Of a DNA stretch of 46,924 bases, positions 1 to 8,122 are shown piece by piece. This stretch comes from DASRCB01 sp035653295 (lineage in GTDB: Bacteria > Acidobacteriota > Terriglobia > Bryobacterales > Bryobacteraceae). Location: contig DASRCB010000312.1 of the NCBI GenBank assembly GCA_035653295.1, forward strand, positions 1 to 46,924, given 5' to 3'. The position numbers and the translations under genes are program-made. The notes under the pieces are model-generated. The model made no database searches. It saw nothing but the letters and a program-made list of their open reading frames with translations, and was not told the origin of the DNA. Position 1 is the first letter of the stretch. Each line of letters begins with the position of its first letter.

Positions 1-208
1 CTAAACGGGGCTCCTCTCCGGATCGGTACCGCAAGGGATAACGATGCGCATTCAATTAAACGACGAGGACAGCGTACAGGCAGTGAGTCGTAGTCCGGAC
101 ATCGCGTTCCGGGTTGCGGCGAGTGCGTTGAATTGTGGTCCACCGGGCGTCGGGTTCCAAAGACAACGCGTCCGGTCAATCAGTGACGACGATAGAGCAG
201 CCGGGTCC

Positions 209-234
209 GGCCCGCGCCGCAAACGGCGCGGGCC
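209..234 (+). promoter_or_regulatory. Strong hairpin in the tyrS leader
   Basis: A perfect 11-bp stem (209-219 with 224-234) closed by a CAAA tetraloop lies 27 nt before the tyrS start codon. There is no T-run, so it is not an ordinary intrinsic terminator. It may be a leader structure or an element limiting readthrough from upstream. No T-box motif was recognised. The rest of 1-261 holds no gene that I can support. Confidence 0.5.
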
Positions 235-261
235 CCGGGCCCGCCCATTATCCTTGATAAG

Positions 262-1437
262 GTGACCGTCGACGAGCAACTTCAGTACATCGGCAAAGGG
301 CTGGCGGAGCTGATTCGAGAAGAAGACCTGCGCGAACGCCTGATCCAGGCCTCGGCGCAGGGCCGGCCGCTGCGCGTCAAAGCCGGCTTCGATCCCACCC
401 GCCCCGACCTGCACCTGGGCCACACCGTCCTGCTCCGCAAGATGAAGCACTTCCAGGACCTCGGCCATCAGGTCATCTTCCTGATCGGCGATATGACCGG
501 CCTCATCGGCGACCCCACGGGCCGCAACGTCACTCGCCCGCCCATGACCCGCGCGGAAATCGAGCAGAACGCCGAGACGTACAAGGAGCAGGTCTATAAG
601 CTACTCGATCCCGAAAAGACCGAAATCCGCTTCAACAGCGAGTGGCTGGACAAGTTGCGCTGGGAAGATGTCGTGCGCCTGTGCTCGAAGTACACCGTCG
701 CGCGCCTGCTCGAGCGCGAGGAGTTCACCAGGCGCTACAAAGAAGGACTGCCCATCTCCATGCACGAGATGCTGTATCCGCTCGCGCAGGGATACGATTC
801 GGTGGCCCTTCGCTGCGACGTGGAAATGGGCGGCACCGACCAGAAGTTCAATCTGCTGGTCGGGCGCGAACTCCAGCGCGACTACGGCCAGCCGCCGCAG
901 ATCGTCGCGACCGTCCCCATTCTCGAAGGCCTCGATGGCGTCGAGAAGATGTCCAAATCGCTGGGCAACTACATCGGCATCACCGAGCCGCCCAAGGTGA
1001 TGTTCCGAAAAGTGATGCAGATCTCCGACGACCTGATGTGGCGCTACTGGGAGCTGCTCACCGACAAAAGCCTCGCCGAAATCGCGTCTATGAAGGCGAA
1101 GAATGAGCCTATGGCCGCCAAGATGGCTCTCGCCCGCGAAATCGTCACCGATTTCCACTCCGCCGACGCTGCCCGCCAGGCCCAGTCCGACTTCGATCGC
1201 GAAGTCCGCCAGCACGATGTCCCCGCGGACATCGAAACCGTGCCCATGCCCGACGTAAACAGCATGCCGAAGCTGCTCGCTGCGCTCGGTCTCGCCGACT
1301 CCCGCTCCGACGCCGAGCGCAAGCTCAAAGCCTCGGCAGTCGAAGTAAACGGCCATCCCTGGCAGTCTCTCACTCTGCCCGAGACAGCCCTCCCCTGGAC
1401 CGTAAGAGCAGGCCGCAAATGGAAGCGCATCGCCTAG
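262..1437 (+). CDS. tyrS: Tyrosyl-tRNA synthetase
   Basis: This cytoplasmic class I aminoacyl-tRNA synthetase charges tRNA-Tyr with tyrosine using ATP. The 391-residue protein has the HIGH-type motif HLGH at 51-54 and KMSKS at 229-233 in the Rossmann catalytic core. A C-terminal S4-like RNA-binding segment covers about the last 65 residues (KLLAALGLADSRSDAERKLK and following). Length and motif order fit the bacterial TyrS family. The start is GTG at 262, with only a weak AAGG overlapping it, so the start is less certain than the identity. The stop overlaps by 4 nt the stop of the convergent transposase gene. Confidence 0.96.
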   Translation: MTVDEQLQYIGKGLAELIREEDLRERLIQASAQGRPLRVKAGFDPTRPDLHLGHTVLLRKMKHFQDLGHQVIFLIGDMTGLIGDPTGRNVTRPPMTRAEIEQNAETYKEQVYKLLDPEKTEIRFNSEWLDKLRWEDVVRLCSKYTVARLLEREEFTRRYKEGLPISMHEMLYPLAQGYDSVALRCDVEMGGTDQKFNLLVGRELQRDYGQPPQIVATVPILEGLDGVEKMSKSLGNYIGITEPPKVMFRKVMQISDDLMWRYWELLTDKSLAEIASMKAKNEPMAAKMALAREIVTDFHSADAARQAQSDFDREVRQHDVPADIETVPMPDVNSMPKLLAALGLADSRSDAERKLKASAVEVNGHPWQSLTLPETALPWTVRAGRKWKRIA

Positions 1438-2003
1438 CTTTTGTGGGGCAGGCACTTTGCCTGCGGCGGGCTCTCAGCCCGCCTGGCGCTGGACCACGGA
1501 AAGTCTTCGGCATTCACGCAAAGCCCGGCCCGAACGGGATTATTCTCGATATACTGCATAATCCGCCGAAACTCCGCGTCACTACGCACCACGTGATCGA
1601 AGCATTCATCCTGCCAAAACGGGCTGCCGGTCCGGCAAAGCAGGACATTGGCATGCATGGCGGTAGTCCTCTTCAACGAACAAAGCAATTTCGAGAGCCC
1701 GATGAGTGGCGTTGCCAGCAGATGGACATGGTTGGGCATTACGACCCATGCGTGCAGTTCGTAGTGACCAGGCGCGGCTCCGCGGTGGATCGAATCGACG
1801 ACAATCTGTGCGATCTCAGGTTCCCCCAGAAACATTGGCCCACTTCGCGCGCTGTCCAGGAGGCGATCCATTGCCACGAACGCCTTTCCAGAGCTCAGCC
1901 CCGGAAACGCCCGGTGCGCCGGCAAACTCCCGTAGAGCCGAAACGTGATGAATATCGGCCGCCCGATCGCGTCTATATGTGGCAGCCGGCGTCTTCGAAT
2001 CAC
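1434..2003 (-). CDS. REP-associated tyrosine transposase (Y1/RAYT family)
   Basis: This is a 189-residue Y1-type HUH single-strand transposase-like protein. The HUH motif is H92-V93-H94 in the string MPNHVHLL, and the catalytic tyrosine is probably Y151 in QYIENNPVRAGL. RAYTs act on REP palindromes rather than carrying classical terminal inverted repeats. That fits the context here: a two-hairpin REP lies at 1445-1483, inside the 3' end of the gene, and an oppositely oriented one lies just upstream at 2046-2088. The last 16 or so residues (RRAESPPQAKCLPHKS) are encoded by REP sequence. The start is GTG. The gene converges on tyrS with a 4-nt overlap. It is probably intact, but mobility is not shown. 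Confidence 0.88.
   Translation of the reverse strand: MIRRRRLPHIDAIGRPIFITFRLYGSLPAHRAFPGLSSGKAFVAMDRLLDSARSGPMFLGEPEIAQIVVDSIHRGAAPGHYELHAWVVMPNHVHLLATPLIGLSKLLCSLKRTTAMHANVLLCRTGSPFWQDECFDHVVRSDAEFRRIMQYIENNPVRAGLCVNAEDFPWSSARRAESPPQAKCLPHKS
1445..1483 (+). repeat. REP-like element, two adjacent hairpins
   Basis: Hairpin A is GCAGGCA-ctt-TGCCTGC (1448-1464). Hairpin B is GGCGGGCT-ctc-AGCCCGCC (1465-1483). The same two-hairpin layout recurs at 5729-5764 and 40840-40874, and in reverse at 2046-2081. It lies within the RAYT coding sequence, so the transposase gene carries one of its presumed substrate elements. Confidence 0.85.
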
Positions 2004-2045
2004 CTTTTGTTAGTGCCCAGGCGGATCGCAAACTCTCGCCGCCCA

Positions 2046-2088
2046 GGCGGGCCGAGGGACCGCCGCAGGGCGAGGCCCTGCCCCCCAC
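2046..2088 (-). repeat. REP-like element, inverted relative to the one at 1445
   Basis: Read on the minus strand, this shows GGGGGG, then hairpin A GCAGGGC-ctc-GCCCTGC (plus-strand 2065-2081), then a mismatched hairpin B (2046-2064). It lies upstream of the RAYT gene, and with the copy at 1445 it forms an inverted pair around the transposase. A partial hairpin B in plus orientation follows at 2107-2122, just before ligD. Confidence 0.8.
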
Positions 2089-2142
2089 GAGCCCTCGATT
2101 GTCCGCGGCGGGCTCTCAGCCCCTCTGTCGAGGTGCAGTCAT

Positions 2143-4650
2143 ATGCCTAATCTTCGCGAGTACGCCCGTAAGCGATCCTTCGACGTTACCCCCGAGCCGC
2201 CGCCCGAGGTCAAGCCCTCCGCCCCCGCGAAGCGCCACTTCTTCTGCGTTCAGCGCCACGACGCTACCCGCTTGCACTACGATTTCCGCCTCGAGATGGA
2301 CGGCGTCCTTAAGTCCTGGGCCGTCCCCAAAGGCCCGTCCCTCGAGCCTCTCTCCAAACACCTCGCCATGATGGTCGAGGATCATCCCTTCGACTATGGC
2401 AACTTCGAGGGCAACATCCCCAAAGGCGAGTACGGCGGCGGCAGCGTCATGCTCTGGGATCGCGGCGAGTACGAGCTCATCGGCGACGACCCTGGCGAAG
2501 CGCAAATCAAACGCGGCGACCTGAAATTCCGCCTCTTCGGCGAAAAGATCAAGGGCGAATTCGCACTCGTCCACATGCGCGGTCGCGGCAAAGGCAACGA
2601 GTGGCTGCTCATCAAGAAGAAGGATGCCGAAGCCGTCCCCGGCTGGAACGTCGAGGACCACGCCGTTAGCGTGCTCACCGGCCGCTCCCAGCAGGAAATC
2701 GCCGATAACCTTCCCGCCCACAAGAAGCCTAAAAAGAAAGCCGCCGTAAAAAAAAACAAAGTAGCCGCCGCGTTTGACGCCGGCCACATCCCCGGCGCTG
2801 TCGCCCGCGCTATGCCCGCCGAAATCGAGCCCATGCTCGCCACCCTCGCCGAGCATGCCCCCGCCGGCGACGGCTGGGTTCACGAAATCAAATGGGACGG
2901 TGTGCGCGCCGTCTGTTTCGTCGACGACGGCCGCGTCCACATGTTCTCCCGCCGCGGCAACCGCTGCGAGCAGCAATACCCCGAGCTCATGGTCCTGCCC
3001 CACTTCGTCCGCGCGAAGCAGGCCATCCTCGATGGCGAGATCGCCGTGCTTGACGAGCAGGGCCGCTCCCGCTTCAACCTCATCCAGCCGCGCATCGCCC
3101 AGTCCGACCCCAATTCCGTCGCGCACCTGGCCCGCTCCACGCCGGCCACGTTGTTCCTCTTCGATGTGCTCTACGCCGATGGCTACGACCTTCGCGGCGC
3201 CCAACTGTCCGAACGCCGCCGCGCCCTCGAAGCGCTGATCGAGCCCTCAGAGCGTATTCGCCTCTCGGAACAGTTCTCCGGGGCTGGGCCCGACATCCTC
3301 GAAGCCGCGCGCCAGAACGGTCTGGAAGGCATCGTTTCCAAGCGCCTAGACTCGCCCTACGAAGGCCGCCGCAGCACCTGCTGGGTCAAGACCAAAGCCA
3401 CCCAGCGCCAGGAGTTCGTCATCTGCGGCTTCACCCACGGCGACCGGCAATACTTCAGCTCCCTCGTCCTCGGTCTCTACGAAAACGGCAAGCTGGTGCA
3501 CGCCGGCCAGGTCGGCACGGGGTTCAACGACAGGAACATCGCCGACCTCTATCACCGCCTCGAGCCGCTGATTACCGATAAGCCGCCCATCAAGGCGCGC
3601 GCCCGCATGCTCCGCGACGTCACCTGGGTTAAACCCGAGCTGGTCTGCGAAGTCAAGTTCCTCGAGTTCACGCCCGACGGCCAGCTTCGCGCGCCCGTGT
3701 TCATTGGCCTGCGCAACGACAAACCCGCGGAGGAATCCGTGCGCGAAGGAGTCCCCCAGCAGCAGAAATTTAACAACCTGAACAAGCTCTTCTACCCGAA
3801 GGAGGGCATCACCAAGGGCGACGTCATTAATTACTACGATGCTGTCGCGCACCTGATCGTCCCGCACCTGAAGGAGCGCCCGCTCTCATTGAAGCGCTAC
3901 CCCAACGGTATCGACGAGGAGTTCTTCTTCCAGAAGAACGCGGAGAAGTTCCCCGAGTGGGTGCAGACCGTTCGCATCCATTCCGATTCGCGTGGCGGGT
4001 CCATCAACTATGTCATCTGCAACGATCGCGCCACGCTGCTCTACCTGGCGAACCTCGGCTGCATCGACCAAAACCCGTGGATGAGCCGCCTCGGCTCGCT
4101 GGACAAGCCCGACTACGCGCTTATCGATCTCGACCCGGTCGAATGCCCTTACGACATGATCGTGGAAGCGGCGCAACTGGTCGAAGCGAAGCTGAAGATC
4201 TGCGGCCTCGCGGGGTATCCGAAAACCACCGGCGGCGACGGCATGCATATCTACATCCCGCTGCATCCGATCTATAGCTACGATCAGGTCCGCACCTTCG
4301 CCGAGGTTCTCTCCCACCTGGTCATCAACGAAAACCCTGACCTCTTCACCACGCCCCGCGCCGTCGAAAAGCGCCGTAAAGGGCGCGTGTACTTCGATTA
4401 CATGCAGATCGCCGAATCGAAGACCATTGCTTCCGCGTATTGTCTCCGCGCGTACCCCGGAGCGCCGGTGAGCACGCCATTACGCTGGAGCGAGGTAAAG
4501 AAGGGCCTCAACCCCACCGAGTTCAACATCCACAACGCCGTCGAGCGCTTCGAGCGCGTCGGCGACCTCTTCGAACCCGTCCTGAAAAAGCCCCAGCGCC
4601 TCGAAGATGCGCTCGCCAAACTCAGCGCCTTTCTCGGAGGCCTGAAGTGA
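2143..4650 (+). CDS. ligD: Multifunctional ATP-dependent DNA ligase LigD (PE-Lig-Pol)
   Basis: LigD is the non-homologous end-joining ligase: it trims, fills in and seals double-strand breaks, normally with Ku. The 835-residue protein has three modules in the order phosphoesterase, ligase, polymerase. The PE module covers roughly 25-170 and has the HFFCVQRHDATRLHYDFRLE signature. The ligase module covers about 235-530, with adenylated lysine K250 in EIKWDGV, motif IV EGIVSK and motif V WVKTK. The primase-like polymerase module covers about 545-835, with catalytic D662 and D664 in ALIDLDP. A GAGGTG sequence 7 nt before the ATG supports the start. The 3' end overlaps the next gene by 4 nt (GTGA). 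No Ku gene is in this window. Confidence 0.95.
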   Translation: MPNLREYARKRSFDVTPEPPPEVKPSAPAKRHFFCVQRHDATRLHYDFRLEMDGVLKSWAVPKGPSLEPLSKHLAMMVEDHPFDYGNFEGNIPKGEYGGGSVMLWDRGEYELIGDDPGEAQIKRGDLKFRLFGEKIKGEFALVHMRGRGKGNEWLLIKKKDAEAVPGWNVEDHAVSVLTGRSQQEIADNLPAHKKPKKKAAVKKNKVAAAFDAGHIPGAVARAMPAEIEPMLATLAEHAPAGDGWVHEIKWDGVRAVCFVDDGRVHMFSRRGNRCEQQYPELMVLPHFVRAKQAILDGEIAVLDEQGRSRFNLIQPRIAQSDPNSVAHLARSTPATLFLFDVLYADGYDLRGAQLSERRRALEALIEPSERIRLSEQFSGAGPDILEAARQNGLEGIVSKRLDSPYEGRRSTCWVKTKATQRQEFVICGFTHGDRQYFSSLVLGLYENGKLVHAGQVGTGFNDRNIADLYHRLEPLITDKPPIKARARMLRDVTWVKPELVCEVKFLEFTPDGQLRAPVFIGLRNDKPAEESVREGVPQQQKFNNLNKLFYPKEGITKGDVINYYDAVAHLIVPHLKERPLSLKRYPNGIDEEFFFQKNAEKFPEWVQTVRIHSDSRGGSINYVICNDRATLLYLANLGCIDQNPWMSRLGSLDKPDYALIDLDPVECPYDMIVEAAQLVEAKLKICGLAGYPKTTGGDGMHIYIPLHPIYSYDQVRTFAEVLSHLVINENPDLFTTPRAVEKRRKGRVYFDYMQIAESKTIASAYCLRAYPGAPVSTPLRWSEVKKGLNPTEFNIHNAVERFERVGDLFEPVLKKPQRLEDALAKLSAFLGGLK

Positions 4651-5618
4651 GGCTGTTCACTCTGCTGCTGCTGGTGAAAGTTGCAACCATCGCTCAGCCC
4701 ATCACGCCCGAGCCGCCGATCTCCCTCGGCAACATCACCGGCCGCATCGACCACATGGCCGCCGACGCCGCGACGCACCGCATCTATCTCGCCGCTCTGG
4801 GCAACAACACCGTCGAGGTGATAGATACCGAGGCCCGCAAAGTGATCCGGTCGATCAGCGGCCTCAAACATCCACAAGGTGTCCTGTTCTGGCCCGATGT
4901 CAATCGCTTCGCCGTAGCCAACGCGGATGATGGACGCGTGATCGTGTACGACGCCGAGAGCTATACCACGCTTCTGACCTTCGAACTGAACGGCGGCGAC
5001 GCGGACAACATCCGCATGGACCGCCTCAAAGAAATCATCGTCGGCTACGGCGACGGCGCACTCGCCTGGATCAACACATCCCTCGCCGTCCAGGTCGGCA
5101 ACACCATGCTCGATGCGCACCCGGAGTCGTTCCAACTGGAGAAGAACGGCCCGCGCCTGTTCGTCAACGTTCCAGAGGCGCCCAGCGGCCCGCACGTAAC
5201 CGTCATCGACCGCCGTACCCGGTCCGTAACGGCCAAATGGCCGCTGCCCGGCGGCGTCAGCCAGAACTACCCGATGGCCCTCGACGAAGCCGGACATCGC
5301 CTGTTCATCGGCTGCCGCAAGCCCGCCGAAATGCTGGCCTTCGATACGCAGTCCGGCAAGGTTATCGCCACCGCGCCCATCCCCGGCGACACCGACGACC
5401 TGTTCTACGACGCAACATCGAAGCGCGTGTATGTTTCAGGCGGCGAAGGCGCGGTCGCGGTCATCGACAACGACTACAAGACGGTCGCGTCCATCGCCAC
5501 CGCCAAAGGCGCGCGCACCTCGCTTTTCGTGCCCGAGCTCAAACGGCTGTTTGTCGCCGTCCCGAACCGGGGGAAGAAACAGCCGCCGGAACTGCTCGTC
5601 TATCGCGTCTCGCCCTGA
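4647..5618 (+). CDS. Secreted YVTN/NHL-type beta-propeller protein
   Basis: The product is 323 residues. An N-terminal signal peptide (hydrophobic run LFTLLLLVKVATIAQ) is followed by repeated propeller blades such as RIYLAALGNNTVEVIDTEAR, RVYVSGGEGAVAVIDNDYK and RLFVAVPNR, typical of YVTN or lactonase-like seven-bladed propellers. An extracytoplasmic ligand-binding or scaffold role is likely, but no catalytic residues can be assigned. The GTG start at 4647 overlaps the ligD TGA, so translational coupling is likely even though a DNA-repair link is not obvious. Its last ~85 bp are present a second time, decayed, at 6099-6183 beyond the REP cluster. Confidence 0.85.
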   Translation: MRLFTLLLLVKVATIAQPITPEPPISLGNITGRIDHMAADAATHRIYLAALGNNTVEVIDTEARKVIRSISGLKHPQGVLFWPDVNRFAVANADDGRVIVYDAESYTTLLTFELNGGDADNIRMDRLKEIIVGYGDGALAWINTSLAVQVGNTMLDAHPESFQLEKNGPRLFVNVPEAPSGPHVTVIDRRTRSVTAKWPLPGGVSQNYPMALDEAGHRLFIGCRKPAEMLAFDTQSGKVIATAPIPGDTDDLFYDATSKRVYVSGGEGAVAVIDNDYKTVASIATAKGARTSLFVPELKRLFVAVPNRGKKQPPELLVYRVSP

Positions 5619-5622
5619 CCCC

Positions 5623-6098
5623 ATGGGGGGCAGGCCCTCGGTGCCGATTGTGGCGCAAGCCTTCGGCTTGCACCTGGAGTGTGGTGCGAGCCTTTGGCTT
5701 GCACAGCAGGCTCTCAGCTCCGTGGGGGGCAGGGCCTCGCCCTGCGGCGGGCTCCCAGCCCGCCTTCGCGCGAACCATTGGCTTGCACGCGGCCGCGCAG
5801 CGGAAACACCTGCACGCTCGTCCTCACCGGGATCTCCGCCGCTTCCCGCAGAACGTGTGCGCCCTTTGTTGTGCAAGCCATTGGCTTGCACACGGCGGGC
5901 TCTCAGCCCGCCTTCCGCGCAAGCCTTCGGCTGGCACGGTGCAGGCCAAAGGCCTGCTCCACAAGGTGCGAGCCAAAGGCTTGGACTGCTTGAGTAGCCA
6001 GGCGATGGCGACGCGCCTGGGCCTCCCGGTCCGAATTCGACCGGCTTTGTGGTGGGACTTCGTGCAAGCCAAAGGCTCGCACCACAATCCTGGCCGCA
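5623..6098. repeat. Cluster of REP-like palindromes
   Basis: This gene-free stretch of about 475 bp is packed with short imperfect palindromes. Type C units have arms like GCAAGCC and GGCTTGC with a 3-nt loop, at 5655-5671, 5686-5702, 5873-5889, 5941-5957, about 5968-5984 and 6064-6080. Degenerate ones lie near 5772 and 5919. Two-hairpin REPs like the RAYT-linked ones lie at 5729-5764 (complete) and 5894-5912 (hairpin B only). The cluster separates two convergent genes. I see no coding sequence in it. Confidence 0.85.
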
Positions 6099-6183
6099 GT
6101 TCATCGCCGACTCAAACGGCCGGTTGTCGCTGCGACGACGCAGCCGCCGGAACTGCTCGTGTATCGCCTCTCGCCCTGACCCC
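6099..6183 (+). repeat. Decayed duplicate of the 3' end of the 4647-5618 gene
   Basis: The 42 bp at 6142-6183 match 5581-5622 with two mismatches, including the shared stop and the following CCCC. Upstream, 6111-6141 aligns with 5538-5580 after a 12-nt deletion. Translated, LKRPVVAATTQPPELLVYRLSP matches the end LKRLFVAVPNRGKKQPPELLVYRVSP, apart from four missing residues. The copy has no start codon and no gene body. Its opposite strand encodes the C-terminal tail of the DMT permease. Confidence 0.85.
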
Positions 6184-7065
6184 GCCGTAGCGCTTCACGA
6201 TTGCCACGCCCGCGAAGATGATCACCATCCCGATCGCCTCGCGATCTCCAAACGGCTCGCGATAGAACAGCCAGCCCAGCGCCACCGCAACCACCGGGTT
6301 CACGTAGTTATAAATGCTGACCACCGACACGGCGAGCCGGTCCATGGAGTAAATAAAAGAGCTGTAGCCCACGATGGAGCCGAACACCACCAGCCACACA
6401 ATGGCGCCGACACCGCGCTGCGACCAGTGGATGGGATGCCCGGGAACGATCAACGCGAGCACGCAGAAGACGATCCCTGTCGCAAGCTGCTGTACCGCGC
6501 CGCTGACCACCGGGTGCGCCTTAGTCGCCAGCCTCCGCTGAAGAATCGACCCCGTCGCCCACCCCGCGCAGCCGAACTGAAGCAGCAGAAAGCCCGCCCA
6601 CAGCGCCGCCGTGCTCTGGTGATAATCGAGGGCGCCGCGCGAGACCAGCACCACGGTTCCCGCGAGCCCTACCAGCATGCCGACGATGGTCGCCCTGCGC
6701 AGCCGTTCCCCGCCCGGCAGTACGGCTTCGAGTCCGGTCATCCAGAACGGCCCGGTGGTAATGAAGATGGAAGCGAGCCCGCTCGGGACCCACTCCTCGG
6801 CGTACACCAGCGCGCCGTTGCCGAGCCCGATCACGATCACCCCGTACAACGCGGTCAGCCAAAGCTCGCGCCCGCGCGGCAGGGCGATGCCGAACAGGCG
6901 CGCGCCAACGCATAGGATCGAGCCTGAAATGAGATACCGAATGCCGACCAGCGTCGCGGGCGCGAACGATTCCAGCGCCATGCGGATGGCCAGATACGTT
7001 GTGCCCCAGAAGACGCACACCGCAGCCAACGCTGCATACGCCCGGAAATGGGATTGCCGTCCCAT
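6112..7065 (-). CDS. EamA/DMT-family transporter
   Basis: The product is 317 residues with about ten hydrophobic helices arranged as two EamA repeats (first repeat about 10-150, second about 165-300). The opening FWGTTYLAIRMAL is typical of drug/metabolite-transporter superfamily exporters. The substrate cannot be inferred. It would sit in the cytoplasmic membrane. The last ~22 residues after VKRYGG are hydrophilic and are encoded by the antisense strand of the duplicated beta-propeller gene end. This suggests the two genes once overlapped tail to tail. It lies 16 nt downstream of the MscS gene on the same strand, so co-transcription is plausible. Confidence 0.88.
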   Translation of the reverse strand: MGRQSHFRAYAALAAVCVFWGTTYLAIRMALESFAPATLVGIRYLISGSILCVGARLFGIALPRGRELWLTALYGVIVIGLGNGALVYAEEWVPSGLASIFITTGPFWMTGLEAVLPGGERLRRATIVGMLVGLAGTVVLVSRGALDYHQSTAALWAGFLLLQFGCAGWATGSILQRRLATKAHPVVSGAVQQLATGIVFCVLALIVPGHPIHWSQRGVGAIVWLVVFGSIVGYSSFIYSMDRLAVSVVSIYNYVNPVVAVALGWLFYREPFGDREAIGMVIIFAGVAIVKRYGGVRARGDTRAVPAAASSQRQPAV

Positions 7066-7081
7066 TCCTCAGCGTAACAAG

Positions 7082-8080
7082 TCACGCCTCTTTGAGCCGG
7101 ACCTCCAGCGGCGGCATCCCGACCACCTGGTAGGTGCCCGACGCGATACTGATCTTCGCCTTCTCGAACGCCTCCAGAATGTCGCGGCTCATGGCATCCT
7201 TCAATCCCCGGATTCCCGAATCGCCGGTAACGAAGCGCACCGCCATCTCAATCCAGTTGTCCGTCAGCCGGTAATACACGCGAGGCATCAGGTCGGAGTC
7301 CTTCAGGAAATAGCGGCGCTTCAACTCTTCCAGTGTCTCCCGGCTCAGCTCGGCAATCTTCACGGTGTACTTGTTGGCCGCCTCCAGCAGGATCTGCTCG
7401 GCCTTGCGCCGGTCGCCATCGTAAGGAACTGGGATGCGCATCTCCTCCCAGAGGTACGGGAACTCGCGCGAGTAGTTGTACACCGGCGAATCGAAGAGCT
7501 TGTCGTTGGTGACCGTCACCACGCGGCCCGTGTACTGCCGCGCCTCCACCCACATCGCCGGCTGATCGCCCTGCTCGCCCGGCGGCTCACCCATCTCCAT
7601 AATGATGGTCTGCATGAAGCCGAGCTCGATGACATCGCCGCGCACGCCGCCCATGGCGATGCGATCTCCGACGTTGAACGTACGGCCGCGCAGGATGACG
7701 AGATAGCCGATGAAGGCCATTACCGCGCGCTGCATGGCGAAAGCCAACCCGGCGCTCACCAGGCCAAGCCCGGTGGCCAGCGTCTTCGGATCGTTGAACC
7801 AGATGGACAACAGCCCGATGACCATCACGATTGCCGTCAGAAGCTGAATGCCCTGCCGCGTCCAGAAGACGACCCGCAGCGACGCGCCTTCGCGAACGAA
7901 CATGCGCAGCACCAGCCGGATCAGCCGCTGCGCGACGTAAACCACGGCGACGAACACCACCGAGAACAGCAGCTTCTTCGCATTGTCGGCGGTCAGACCG
8001 ACGAGCGGCACCCCGAACAGTTGCAGCGTGCCGTGTGGGCCAACTAATTGGACAACCTGGTTCAATCCATACCTCTCCAC
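7082..8080 (-). CDS. MscS-family mechanosensitive channel
   Basis: The product is 332 residues, a small-conductance mechanosensitive channel-like membrane protein. Hydrophobic helices occupy about 30-60 and 75-130. The pore-lining helix region (LATGLGLVSAGLAFAMQRAVM) leads into the beta domain (FNVGDRIAMGGVRGDVIELG), which is diagnostic of MscS. A long C-terminal cytoplasmic region follows. Channels of this family release solutes when membrane tension rises. The GTG at 8080 has no good Shine-Dalgarno. An in-frame TTG five codons later (8065) has GGAGAGG six nt upstream and may be the real start. Confidence 0.9.
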   Translation of the reverse strand: MERYGLNQVVQLVGPHGTLQLFGVPLVGLTADNAKKLLFSVVFVAVVYVAQRLIRLVLRMFVREGASLRVVFWTRQGIQLLTAIVMVIGLLSIWFNDPKTLATGLGLVSAGLAFAMQRAVMAFIGYLVILRGRTFNVGDRIAMGGVRGDVIELGFMQTIIMEMGEPPGEQGDQPAMWVEARQYTGRVVTVTNDKLFDSPVYNYSREFPYLWEEMRIPVPYDGDRRKAEQILLEAANKYTVKIAELSRETLEELKRRYFLKDSDLMPRVYYRLTDNWIEMAVRFVTGDSGIRGLKDAMSRDILEAFEKAKISIASGTYQVVGMPPLEVRLKEA

Positions 8081-8122
8081 AGGCAGGACACGCCAGGTAG
8101 GAAGAAGGTTTCGCTTACCCGC

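Noticed and set aside
601..1455. Long minus-strand frame opposite tyrS
   Set aside because: It mirrors codon bias of the well-supported tyrS gene and encodes no recognisable protein.
5623..6098. CRISPR-like repeats
   Set aside because: Units are palindromic, variable in spacing and not separated by unique spacers of equal length.
5237..6190. Plus-strand frame running through the REP cluster
   Set aside because: Composition is repeat-derived, and it overlaps the 3' part of the propeller gene in another frame.
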